Source: Guillardia theta CCMP2712 (Eukaryota > Cryptophyceae > Pyrenomonadales > Geminigeraceae). Taken from it: a DNA stretch of 37,320 nucleotides. The notes under the pieces were generated by a model, which was not told where the DNA came from, searched no databases, and saw nothing but the letters and a program-made list of their open reading frames with translations. How positions within the stretch are numbered: position 1 is the first letter of the stretch; each line of letters begins with the position of its first letter. The translations under genes and the position numbers were made by a program. Below, piece by piece: positions 1 through 9,406 of the stretch. The stretch covers positions 128,587-165,906 of the forward strand of contig NW_005434590.1 of NCBI RefSeq assembly GCF_000315625.1, written 5' to 3'.

Positions 1-1748
1 GCTCTGCCTTCGCCTTCGCTTCCTCCTCCTTCATCCTCGCCTGCTCCTCCGCCAGCTTGTCGCGCTCGGCCTCTGCTGCCTGCACCTTCTCCTGCAGCTG
101 CCGGTTCTCTTCCGGCGTAGCTGCTGGTGCTTCTTCTGTAGCTGCTGCTGCTGCTTCTTCTGTAGCTGCTGCTGCTGCGGCTGCCGCCTCTGCTCCCTGC
201 AGCTGGATCCTGAGCTCCGACATCTCTGCCGTGGAGCTGGCAAGCTCCTCCTGTACCCTCGCAAGCTCCGCCCGTACCCCCTCAAGCTCTGCCTTCGCCT
301 TCGCTTCCTCCTCCTTCATCCTCGCCTGCTCCTCCGCCAGCTTGTCGCGCTCGGCCTCTGCTGCCTGCACCTTCTCCTGCAGCTGCCGGTTCTCTTCCGG
401 CGTAGCTGCTGGTGCTTCGGCTGTAGCTGCTGCTGCTGCTTCTTCTGTAGCTGCTGCTGCTGCGGCTGCCGCCTCTGCTCCCTGCAGCTGGATCCTGAGC
501 TCCGACATCTCTGCCGTGGAGCTGGCAAGCTCCGCCTGTACCCTCGCAAGCTCCGCCCGTACCCCCTCAAGCTCTGCCTTCGCCTTCGCTTCCTCCTCCT
601 TCATCCTCGCCTGCTCCTTCGCCAGCTTGTCGCGCTCGGCCTCTGCTGCCTGCACCTTCTCCTGCAGCTGCCGGTTCTCTTCCAGCGTAGCTGCTGGTGC
701 TTCTTCTGTAGCTGCTGCTGCTGCGGCTGCCGCCTCTGCTCCCTGCAGCTGGATCCTGAGCTCCGACATCTCTGCCGTGGAGCTGGCAAGCTCCTCCTGT
801 ACCCTCGCAAGCTCCGCCCGTACCCCCTCAAGCTCTGCCTTCGCCTTCGCTTCCTCCTCCTTCATCCTCGCCTGCTCCTCCGCCAGCTTGTCGCGCTCGG
901 CCTCTGCTGCCTGCACCTTCTCCTGCAGCTGCCGGTTCTCTTCCGGCGTAGCTGCTGGTGCTTCTTCTGTAGCTGCTGCTGCTGTAGCTGATGCTGCTGC
1001 GGCTGCCGCCTCTGCTCCCTGCAGCTGGATCCTGAGCTCCGACATCTCTGCCGTGGAGCTGGCAAGCTCCTCCTGTACCCTCGCAAGCTCCGCCCGTACC
1101 CCCTCAAGCTCTGCCTTCGCCTTCGCTTCCTCCTCCTTCATCCTCGCCTGCTCCTCCGCCAGCTTGTCGCGCTCGGCCTCTGCTGCCTGCACCTTCTCCT
1201 GCAGCTGCCGGTTCTCTTCCAGCGTAGCTGCTGGTGCTTCTTCTGTAGCTGCTGCTGCTGCTGGTGCTTCTTCCTCTGCTCCCTGCAGCTGGATCCTGAG
1301 CTCCGACATCTCTGCCGTGGAGCTGGCAAGCTCCTCCTGTACCCTCGCAAGCTCCGCCCGTACCCCCTCAAGCTCTGCCTTCGCCTTCGCTTCCTCCTCC
1401 TTCATCCTCGCCTGCTCCTCCGCCAGCTTGTCGCGCTCGGCCTCTGCTGCCTGCACCTTCTCCTGCAGCTGCCGGTTCTCTTCCGGCGTAGCTGCTGGTG
1501 CTTCTTCTGTAGCTGCTGCTGCTGTAGCTGATGCTGCTGCGGCTGCCGCCTCTGCTCCCTGCAGCTGGATCCTGAGCTCCGACATCTCTGCCGTGGAGCT
1601 GGCAAGCTCCTCCTGTACCCTCGCAAGCTCCGCCCGTACCCCCTCAAGCTCTGCCTTCGCCTTCGCTTCCTCCTCCTTCATCCTCGCCTGCTCCTCCGCC
1701 AGCTTGTCGCGCTCGGCCTCTGCTGCCTGCACCTTCTCCTGCAGCTGA
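1..1748 (-). repeat. Near-identical 261-285-bp tandem repeats coding coiled coil
   Basis: Corresponding points of successive units lie near 31, 316, 601, 862, 1138, 1402 and 1678, so the periods are 285, 285, 261, 276, 264 and 276 bp (95, 95, 87, 92, 88 and 92 codons). All length differences are multiples of three and fall in the GCT/GCA-rich stretch coding the Ala-Thr-Glu linker. Outside the linker the units are almost identical even at silent positions, apart from a few changes such as VQEEL to VQAEL at about 530 and a Pro/Ser change after PEE. A degenerate unit follows at about 1750-2050. This pattern fits recent unequal exchange or gene conversion plus triplet slippage. Confidence 0.92.
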
Positions 1749-3642
1749 GGGTCCTCTTCCGGCCCTACAGTTGCTGCTGTAGCTGATGCGGCTGCGGCTG
1801 CCGCCTCTGCTGCCTGCAGCTGGTTCTTAAGCTGCTCAGTCTCATCATTGAGAGAGAGGCAGACTTTAACTAGCTCTTCATGAGCTTTGCCCAGCTCTGT
1901 GTGGGTCGTGTTGTGATTTTCTATAGACTTGTCCAGCTGTTCCTGCAGCTTGACCAGCATTTGCCGAGCTTCTGCGAGCTCCTCCTTCGCCTTCGCTTCC
2001 TCCTCCTTAATCCTCGCCTGCTCCTCTGCCATGTTGTCTCGTTCACTCTGCAGTTCCTTCAAGGTAGCCTTGAGCGGCTCCACGATCGCGGAAGAGCTGC
2101 TCAGCTGCAGATGAGCTTCCCTGAGCTCGTCTTGCGCCTGGTCCAGATCCTTTCGTAAGGTGTTGTGCTCGTTTTCCAGGGATTGCTTCTCATTCTGCAG
2201 GTATTCCAGATCTCCTTGGAGGGTTGCAATCTCTTCTTGGAGATTTTTGCAGTGTTGCTCCAAGTCCATTGCAGCACGACGAAAGTCTTCGACCTCCTTG
2301 TTCTTGATTTCTAGCTGGATTGCCACGTCATCGTGTTTTCGTCTCCACACTGAGGAAAATCGTCATGTCGATGTAACAAATTTGTCTAACATCACCTGCA
2401 CTCTCCTCTTCCTGCACCGAGAAATGGTTTGTAGTTTCTTCATCGCTTCGACAACATTCAGCTCCATCGCAGTGAAACGTTTTATAGCATACCCCCAGTT
2501 CCCTCTGCTGCCATTCCCCCGATGCCTTGCTCCATCCCGATCGGTATCATTTTGATGTCCATCCAAGGCCTGTCCATCAAGTGAAACAGAATTCACTTGC
2601 TGTGTTAGCAAACTCACAATTTGAGGGCTTTGAGGATGAGCTCTGAAAGAAAAATGCTTTTCAGTTACAAAGTCGACATAAGTTTCATCACTCACTGTTT
2701 TTGTAGCAGATCGTACTTAGCCTTCAGTTGTTCATGCTGGACTTGCAATGATTCCTAGTTGCCCGTAACTTGCATGAAAACAAACATGATCAAATCATCA
2801 AACATGTGACCCACCAGACTTTCTCTCAGATGTAAAGATTGCTTGTCATGGGTTTCCTGAAGGTCGTGTGAGTTGATCGCAACATCAAGACCCGATCCAT
2901 GCTTCACCTTGAGCAACTCGATCTCGTCGTCTTGTGACAACACTCGAACCTGAGCTCTCATCAGAACCCGTCAACGTGCAGTGGTTTGTGATGCCTGAAG
3001 TTTCACAATGTGCGCTTGGAGTTGCTCAACTGTAACAAAGATCTAATGACTGCTTGCAGGAGCAACAAACACTGATACCTATGGTATTGGCCCTTTCGTT
3101 CATCATGGCAGCCTGTATTCTTCTGGATATCTAATATGGCATCAACGAGGAAACAGGAATATCGTTTCTGCACCGATGGCGCCCAGGCAGATTTGTCTTG
3201 GTGACTTCGGCTATGCTCATTGCTCTGATCCCATCAACATAGTCAGGATGAATATCGACAAGGAAATTCAGATGACCTTGCCGGGCTCCTTTAACACTGT
3301 CAAGCGCTGGCTGTACGGATGGAATTTCACAAAGCTGGACACAGCGTTTTTGTCCATGCTCCTACTGGCCGAGCTTGCTCTGTTCTTGGAGACAGCATCT
3401 CGGAAACTGCAGCAGACATCCATGACTACAAGACACACTCGAGTAAGCTCAGCCTACTTGTCAACAATCTTTGATGGATTCTGGGACCCGCCTGCAAAGA
3501 ACTTTAGTGAACCGAATCTTTGCCCTATCTCCAAGACTCCTCCGTGGCTACCTTGAGGACTCGTCAACGAGTATCTACGTGAAACCATACTATCGGCACT
3601 CTTGCCGAGATCCACGCTAGCCATGACCTTTCTTTCTTTCAT
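1..3642 (-). CDS. Spliced coiled-coil repeat protein, 3' end beyond the window
   Basis: I see nine phase-consistent exons on the minus strand: 3642-3458, 3406-3277, 3224-3174, 3130-3079, 3029-2976, 2930-2815, 2754-2696, 2642-2418 and 2342-1 (open). The introns are 43-75 bp GT-AG; several have T-rich tails. About 1,071 codons lie in the window. The start is set at the ATG at 3642; a second ATG follows at 3624. Residues 1 to about 150 are Ser/Lys-rich and not recognised. From about 150 the protein turns helical, and from about 290 it is a continuous Glu/Lys/Ala/Leu coiled coil with clear heptads. From about residue 489 it becomes tandem repeats carrying LARVQEELASS, MSELRIQLQ, RQLQEKVQAAEAERDKLAEE and an Ala/Thr/Glu linker. 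No motor or membrane segment is visible. A structural or scaffold role (cytoskeleton, basal body) is inference. The last intron (2417-2343) and the 5' end are the least certain parts; the coiled-coil reading itself is unambiguous. Confidence 0.72.
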
Positions 3643-3749
3643 TGAAGCTGAACTTGCCCTCCTGCATGTATTTCAGCCACCCACATGCGACTGCCCGGCT
3701 CATGTCTCGCCTTCCTGTATAATGACCAGATCTGCCCGAGGTTGGTTCC
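3643..3749. promoter_or_regulatory. Candidate divergent promoter region
   Basis: These roughly 107 bp separate the predicted start of the minus-strand coiled-coil gene (3642) from that of the plus-strand gene (3750). I see no clear TATA box. If either start lies further upstream, as alternative readings on both strands would allow, this region shrinks or vanishes. Confidence 0.25.
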
Positions 3750-4122
3750 ATGAAACCTACGAGAACCTCAATCGCGAACTTGCTGCCCGTCAGAGGGTTC
3801 AAGCACCTTGCTGGTATCCTACAAGGGCTCGAGAATGTCGGGCTTCTCGATATACCTCATTGCTGCGACGAAAGGATCAACGATCTAACGTTTGGTTGAG
3901 ATTGTACTTTGTGGCTAAGATTGTGCTTCATTCAGTTCAACTTAAATTCATTGTCCAGCGGTGCTACTCGTTGAAAGAGAACGATATCACACAACTGAGC
4001 TCAACAATATCTCGCTTCGTATCACACGGATACAACGTGGTAAAGACTGTTCTGATTCTGGTCTACACACAAAAACCTCCCGAAAACAGTTCTTCATGTG
4101 CATTGACGATAATTGGCCCTAG
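3750..4122 (+). CDS. Small spliced gene of unknown function
   Basis: The proposed exons are 3750-3894, 3936-4039 and 4090-4122, phase-consistent, giving a 93-residue protein that ends FFMCIDDNWP with TAG at 4120. The two introns (41 and 50 bp) have good plus-strand signals, including a TTCATTCAG acceptor and a CTGAT branch-like motif. Readable parts include FKHLAGILQGLENVGLLDIP and ENDITQLSSTISRFVSHGYN. I do not recognise the family. A longer N-terminus is possible: an exon ending at 3667, reading MTFLSFIEAELALLH, joins in phase over a 73-bp intron, but it would overlap the minus-strand gene start. A weaker minus-strand chain can also be threaded through this interval; I prefer plus because its introns look better. 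Transcript data would settle strand and start. Confidence 0.4.
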
Positions 4123-4699
4123 GATCTCGGACCTGCCTCCCCTACACCATCAATTGTCCCCAGCTCTTTGGTCAAATTTCAAAGACCTGTCGCATACAGT
4201 ACCTTCGCAACATCTACGCTCCGCAGCAGAACAGAGAAGACATTCTACTCTCATCTGATAGCATCTTTGCTGCAACTTACTATCAGACTCATCACTTTTC
4301 TTCTCCTCCCCTCTCCTGTCCTCTCCTCTGTTCACGACGCCCCCCGCTGATCTCTACTTCCCCTTCCCAGCAGCATGGAAACGCCAGATAACGGATGACC
4401 TATATAACACCCCTTCCTTTGACCACCACGAGTTTTTGTACTGTACCCTACTTCTTTCCCACATAATTGTGCTCAAAATACGGGTACTCAACATACCCCA
4501 CCCCACATCAAAGCTCAATGCCACAAAGGCACATCAGCAGTAAAAGAAAACCCCTACCCCCCTCGTCCGGCCACTTCCCTGCTGTACCCACCCCTGTTTT
4601 CTACCAAAACCTTCTTGTATTTACCCCCCTTCTCTCAGTCAACTACCCTACCCCTATCTCAAATCCTTGAGACCAGCCAGCCAACCGTCCCCCTGGGTC
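4123..4699. other. Intergenic, C-rich block with repeated TACCC motifs
   Basis: I find no convincing exon. From about 4400 the plus strand is C-rich and carries repeated TACCC/ACCCC words, for example near 4444, 4492, 4552, 4583, 4620 and 4645, separated by AT-rich text. A mirror-image GGGTA-rich block lies at 5400-5700. Confidence 0.6.
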
Positions 4700-4706
4700 A
4701 CTGGCT

Positions 4707-4729
4707 TATAAAAGTTTTACTTAAAACTT
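4707..4729. promoter_or_regulatory. TATA-like box overlapping a small inverted repeat
   Basis: TATAAAAG lies at 4707-4714. It runs into a perfect 8-bp inverted repeat, AAGTTTTA/TAAAACTT with a 2-bp spacer (4712-4729). About 30 bp downstream a very GC-rich island begins. I see no reading frame that this could drive, so an untranslated transcript or a chance match are both possible. Confidence 0.25.
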
Positions 4730-4737
4730 GAATGTGA

Positions 4738-4860
4738 CTGAGCCTCCGAGTCCGAGGCCGCGGGCCCGGCGAGTCCGCGGCGGCCGGGCCGGGGCCGACT
4801 GCCGGGCCCGGACTTGAACGCCGGGTCACGAAGTTGCCCGGCCCGATCGTGTGAAAGCTC
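4738..4860. other. Short, extremely GC-rich island
   Basis: This stretch is dominated by CCG/GGC/CCGGGC words, in sharp contrast to the AT-rich sequence that follows from about 5150. It contains several self-complementary CCGGGC/GCCCGG words and could fold strongly. No tRNA, snRNA or rRNA signature is recognised and neither strand reads as protein. Confidence 0.5.
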
Positions 4861-4912
4861 GGTTTGTTCACGAGTCACCGTATCAGTGGCACACGGTTCA
4901 ACTGAGCCTTTC

Positions 4913-4986
4913 TTACTCAAAGTTGAGTCAAAGATCAGTACGAGTTGTCGGCGTTTACTCAAAGTTAAGTTAAAAAGCAGTACGAG
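4913..4986. repeat. Two imperfect 32-bp direct repeats, period 42 bp
   Basis: Copies at 4913-4944 and 4955-4986 both start TTACTCAAAGTT and end CAGTACGAG, with about four mismatches. The core of the first copy, ACTCAAAGTTGAGT, is a near palindrome. They lie in intergenic DNA just after the GC island and may be duplicated protein-binding sites or remnants of a larger repeat. Confidence 0.7.
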
Positions 4987-6124
4987 GACAATCAGGCGAG
5001 TCGAGGAGGCTTGACCCTGACACTGTCGCACAGGCCAAACGGCGAGAAGAGAAAAGACAGCGAGAACCAAACCCAATCCCGAGTCCTGCCAACTGCCGGA
5101 CCGGTGCCTGCTGAGGCGGACTCGATATAGTAGGCTGATCTAGAATAAAAAGTACCGCAGTACTTGAGAGTCATTTTGGTACAATGATGAATACTTTTAT
5201 GTTTATAGTTGAATTTCTTTTAGGTTTTAAAATTCCTCTTGTGAAGTTCATTTTTGCTCCTACAAATAATTAGATCTTCGGATTTTGATTTTAAAGTCTT
5301 TCGAAATCTTTTTTAATTTGTACCAGTGTTGCAATCTTCATACAAATATTTAGTTAATATTCAAGTAGTCACTAAAAGGTACTACCACACAGTGAGAGCA
5401 CAATCGATTGGGTAGGGGTCCTGTCCTGGGGTGGGTAGTTTCATATATAGCTCGCTGGGTACATTGTATGGGGGGTGGGTAATGGAAACCTGAATGTTGG
5501 GCAGAGGGGGTTATCCCAACCGAGTTTCTGGAGGTAGGGTAGTCTATTCAAGAGGGTGAGGGTCCATTCACGGAGGAGCAAAAGGGTACATTTACAATAC
5601 AATGAAGGGGTACATGGTGAAGTGAGAGGGTAAGGGGTACCAACTTATTGTAGGATGGGGTGGGTGGGGGTGGGGAGGAGAAGAGGCGCAGTAGGAGATG
5701 GCACTAGGGAGGGAAGTAGGGATAGAGAGGAAGGGAGGGACGAGAGGAAGAATGGGAGCGGGCGGAGGATGTAAGAAGGGGCAGAATGAATGTTGACAAA
5801 CAGAGAGAAGAAAATCTAGGAAGAAGAGGATAAAGGTTGGGTCAGGCAGACGGCATTAGAGAAAATCGGGGCGAGGAATGTATGGAGAATGAGTGGGAAG
5901 GAGAGTGATAAGCTTCCGAGGATAGGAAAGTACAGGGAAACATAGCAGAGGTGATGGGAAAAGAGGGTGTCTTTTTCCAAGGAGAATTCCATGATAGGAG
6001 GTGGAACATCATCATGTGGGATCGACGCTGTATTTGGATCCGGAAAGGGGTTGGACAAGGCAGTAGTGTCCTCGCTGTGAAATCATTTTCATGGGTTCAC
6101 TCCCCAGGTCTCTGTTTCTCGAAG
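4987..6124. other. Intergenic: AT-rich stretch, then G-rich GGGTA block
   Basis: About 5150-5400 is AT-rich without genes. About 5400-5700 is strongly G-rich on the plus strand with many GGGTA/GGGGT words (for example near 5410, 5436, 5456, 5479, 5534, 5585, 5613 and 5633). About 5640-5800 is purine-rich. No exon is supported. The last 150 bp probably hold the promoter of the gene starting at 6125, although the reading frame is open upstream of that ATG, so a further 5' exon is possible. Confidence 0.5.
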
Positions 6125-8434
6125 ATGTCGGACTGGGGGCAGAGTATCAAGGTGCCTTCATGCAATGTCGAGCCTCCTCCCTCTGAGAATTGATAGGAAA
6201 ATATAAGTTTGTTCCTTGACTCGGTATTTGGCCCCGAAACCAACCCCAAGTACAATACTTCGTACACAAGTACTGTCCAGAGCAATGCGCCTCAACATCC
6301 GCCGAAGTTTTATCCTGGAGGTAGATGTGATACACTCTCATACGAAAACTTGCATTGTGAAGAATCACTTTGTTTCGTTTCTTATCGCCTGTTTGCTAGA
6401 TAAGTTTCATGTCACACCAAGGGAGAGTTACAGGAGCCAAGCATCCTCCACTTTTGTAGGAGTTCAGGTACTTCGAATATACCAGCGCTGTCTCCTCTCA
6501 TGGCGATGCCTCTCAGCAAGACTCATACGCAGACAGAAACCATTCTTACGAGGTACTCAACTTGGAGGTTTGACGGATTGTGATTGTGATCGAACAGAAT
6601 GGAAACTCGTATTACAGCCAAGATGATGAAAGGCCGAAGTTGAAGGTAGATAGGCTTCCTCATGGAAAATCAGGACCAACATCATGCAGGTCTCCGCAGA
6701 GTTCATCCAGCCATTCAATACCACCTTTCACACCCCCTCCATTGTAAGTTTGTTTTACTTATAACTATCATGAGCTTTTGTGCAGGTCAGCTCCTCTTTA
6801 CCTTCGAATGTTCGGACGAATGGGTCGTCTACTTCAAACATCGGCTAGAAGAGGTCTGCTCACGTGTTATCATGACAGGCAGAACCATTCTTTCAAGCAT
6901 GTCAATTTCGAAGCAATTTCCAAGTTTCGGAAGTAATCCTGCAATCAATCGTGATGCGCATCCTCATTTAGTGATCTGCTCTGTCCAGATGGATCCGCGA
7001 GCAGGCTGGAGAACAAATCGATGCTCTGGTTTGTGTTGCATGAGAATTTTAAGAGAGTTGTTTAAGAAAACAAGCAGGTTCTATCTAGACAAGTCAACTA
7101 TGCGGATTATGCAGTCATCGATAATGAGATGCAACCAATTACAGACCAGGTGCACATTCCCTCTTCCACATCAACGAGCGAAAGATGATTATTCTGATTC
7201 CGGTCTGGTTTATCAGGAGAGCAACGGCTTGTACCTATGGAAAGGGAGGACAGTAAGTTGTCTTGGGTACATGGCAACACAGTACGTTGAACATCAATCA
7301 TGCAGATCAGGGTGGAAGGTCCAGATAGGTTCAATCCCATCCAAGTTGTAGACGAGCAAACGAACGAGGTCTTTACAGTCTGCTGTTTCAAGCTTCGTGA
7401 TGACAAGTACAGGTGATCTGGGACATCGCAAACCATTCGATCTGGAATGTCCCTTGGGTACATGATTTGTTTTCAGTCGAACAGAGCCCGGAGGTAGTTG
7501 GCGTATCCCGGCTGCAGTGTTCCTCATTCTGTTGCAGAACATCTTGATTGTTGACCGTGCAAGTAGCATTGCTGTGTATGAGTGGGACAGGTTGTTTGAC
7601 ATCATCGATTATGATTAGTTGCCTGAATGCTTCTTTCCGTGAAACCAGGAGGTACAACGCAGGGAGATGGCTCATTCCTGAAAATGTCAACGGTGCACCT
7701 CTGCCAAGCACGGACTTCGGATTTGCAAGCCAAAGCACGCCCCCATTGCCGCTTGCGAAGGAAGCTCTTGAGGTCGGGACGGACTTGCGCGGCGCTTCTC
7801 TACCTCAAGTTCAGAGTCTGCTCCAGACGCTTTCGCAGGTCGCGATGTCAAGTCCTGCCCTCTCTCGCTTCTGATGATGAGCAGGAGCGCAAGACGATCG
7901 AGCTGGTTGTGTTGCGCGGACCAGATGCTGGGGGCCCAGCAAGGCAGCGGCTGCTGACCCTTCAGGTGCATGGCTGGGCCTAGGGGATTGTTTTCTGATT
8001 TAGCTCAGGCTCGCAAGAGTGGGCTGGGGCTTGCACTGGGGGTACATGAAGAGTCTGGACTTGTCTGCATAGCAGCAGTCAGGTCCTGAGTGACCTCAAT
8101 CACTGATAAAAGGGTTCCTCAAGTCGTTCAACCAGGGCCGGTGGGGCAGCAGCTGAAGCAGACGTGCGAGTAGGGGATCGACTATTGGTGACCTTGAGAT
8201 ATTGATCGTCAGTTCAATCATGATGGTACCTTAGGTCCTCGACTCGAGAGACGCAGAGCCGTCGGAGTTGGAAGGATATGAGAACGATGGTGATCATTCG
8301 TCCTGTACTGCAGGTTGTTGATGCGACTTGTACCAGATGGAAATTCAGTTGGGTTGCTCGCGCAGAATGCATATCTTGAACGAGCTATTGATGGACCGGG
8401 AACCAGTGTCAGCTCTGGGTCTGGTATCGTGGTC

Positions 8435-8478
<44 letters not shown>

Positions 8479-8479
8479 T

Positions 8480-8556
<77 letters not shown>

Positions 8557-9353
8557 GGCAGGAGCAGGAAGCGCGCGGGTGCCTGGCTCCGCCAGCTTGG
8601 ACGACAGACGTGACTTCACGCCTATGACCCAGAAGCCTGTGTTTCAAGAGTTCGTTGCTGGGCTGCAGTATGTCAACACAGAAGAATCAAAGCGGGAGAA
8701 GGGCTTGTCTCAGTCCAACAAGGTACAGCCCTCTTGAGTGGGATGATTGTTCGTTGATAAAGTATGCAGATTGGTATAGAAACCATCAACGAGCGTGGAG
8801 TAGGTAATCTTTCGCTCTTTGTCGCCCTCCGATAGCTCCCCTAACATGAAAGTCAGATCCAGTGGTCCTCCCGAGCCCCAAGGATCTCTCTACCTTGTCG
8901 AACTTCACGATCCCAGGAGATGTGAGTGTCTTGTGATGGTTCTTGTCTTGAACTGATGCCTGAGCAGGGGAGCACGACACCGAGCTCTGGCAGACCGAGG
9001 TTCTTTCTCTTCCCCCCCAACAATTATCGTCTCCCAAACCCTCTTGGCAGAGCTCACTTCCTTGAGATTCCAGACTCTGAGTCAAAATCTTCAATCACTC
9101 ACTTGCCCCCCTACTTCTCTCTCTTGTCCGATACCTTCCTTCCTACTTGTTACTACCTTCCTACTCCTTGCTACCTCACTCATCCTTCCCTTCTACTCCT
9201 TTCTTGTCCTGTACGATAACTCATTCCATTCTTCAGCCGGAGGCTTTCAGGGAAGATCGGAGATCTCATCGGTCGGCTACAGGGGAACAACAGCTCGCAG
9301 ACCGAAGAGACAGTCTGATTTCAGGAGCAGCGAATCGCATCGGAAGCTTGTGA
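6125..9353 (+). CDS. 20-exon gene, 663-residue unknown protein with Gly-Ala tract
   Basis: Twenty phase-consistent exons: 6125-6151, 6197-6390, 6468-6552, 6598-6743, 6786-6932, 6972-7032, 7078-7149, 7217-7252, 7306-7368, 7413-7493, 7538-7590, 7649-7838, 7885-7965, 8004-8041, 8113-8169, 8314-8722, 8770-8803, 8853-8921, 8968-8999 and 9237-9353 (stop TGA). Introns are 38-77 bp except 8170-8313 (144) and 9000-9236 (237, pyrimidine-rich), either of which may hide a small exon. The sum is 1,992 bp. The N-terminal 150 residues are Ser/Tyr/Asn/Pro-rich and look disordered. Residues about 150-410 look globular and include RMFGRMGRLLQTS, LYLWKGRTIRVEGPDRFNPI, VIWDIANHSIWNVPW and NILIVDRASSIAVYEWDRR. 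A (Gly-Ala)22 tract covers residues 485-528. I see no signal peptide or membrane helix and do not recognise the family. It converges on the giant gene, 53 bp away. Individual junctions may be wrong; a coding gene here is likely. Confidence 0.68.
8435..8566 (+). repeat. (GGAGCA)22 hexanucleotide repeat coding poly-Gly-Ala
   Basis: Twenty-two consecutive hexamers, in frame GGA-GCA, encode alternating Gly-Ala. The only visible interruptions (one GGT near 8477, one GGG near 8555) are silent, so the dipeptide stays pure. The other plus frames would give Gln-Glu or Ser-Arg runs, but flanking exon continuity supports the Gly-Ala frame. The tract lies in the 409-bp exon 8314-8722. Confidence 0.92.
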
Positions 9354-9406
9354 CTGACATTTTATTGTTACCTTTAACACTCAGAAGAAGGAGTTTGAAT
9401 AATTTC
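9354..9406. terminator. 53-bp gap between convergent stop codons
   Basis: The plus-strand stop ends at 9353 and the giant minus-strand gene stops at 9409-9407. The gap contains the AT-rich word ACATTTTATTG. Both transcripts must end here or overlap antisense; no classical AATAAA signal is seen on either strand. Confidence 0.4.

Noticed and set aside
31-1647. Series of 76-84-codon Arg/Gln-rich minus-strand frames
   Set aside because: They are the wrong frame of the same coiled-coil repeat, recurring once per unit; each starts at an internal ATG and ends at a stop absent from the coiled-coil frame.
57-1748. 563-codon Ser/Ala/Cys-rich open frame on the plus strand
   Set aside because: It is the antisense shadow of the coiled-coil array: its repeats have the same period, the sense frame has clear heptads, and this one has only low-complexity Ser/Ala text.
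3319-3667. Plus-strand exons reading SVFVHAPTGRACSVLGDS and NEYLRETILSALLPRS
   Set aside because: They look protein-like but oppose the minus-strand exons 3642-3277, which join in phase with the coiled-coil gene over better introns; the plus chain needs a 115-bp intron with a weak acceptor. Not fully excluded.
4717-5076. 119-codon minus-strand frame over the GC island
   Set aside because: Its text follows the GC island and the 32-bp repeats, with no plausible protein character and no splice partners.
7033-7077. TAA as a sense codon (reading through near 7062 gives plausible protein)
   Set aside because: A reassigned stop would appear in the 6,746-codon exon of the giant gene, which has no in-frame TAA, TAG or TGA. 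A 45-bp intron explains the site.
8328-8647. Gln-Glu and Cys-Ser repeat frames over the GGAGCA tract
   Set aside because: Only the Gly-Ala frame continues in phase into flanking exons; the others end in stops close by.
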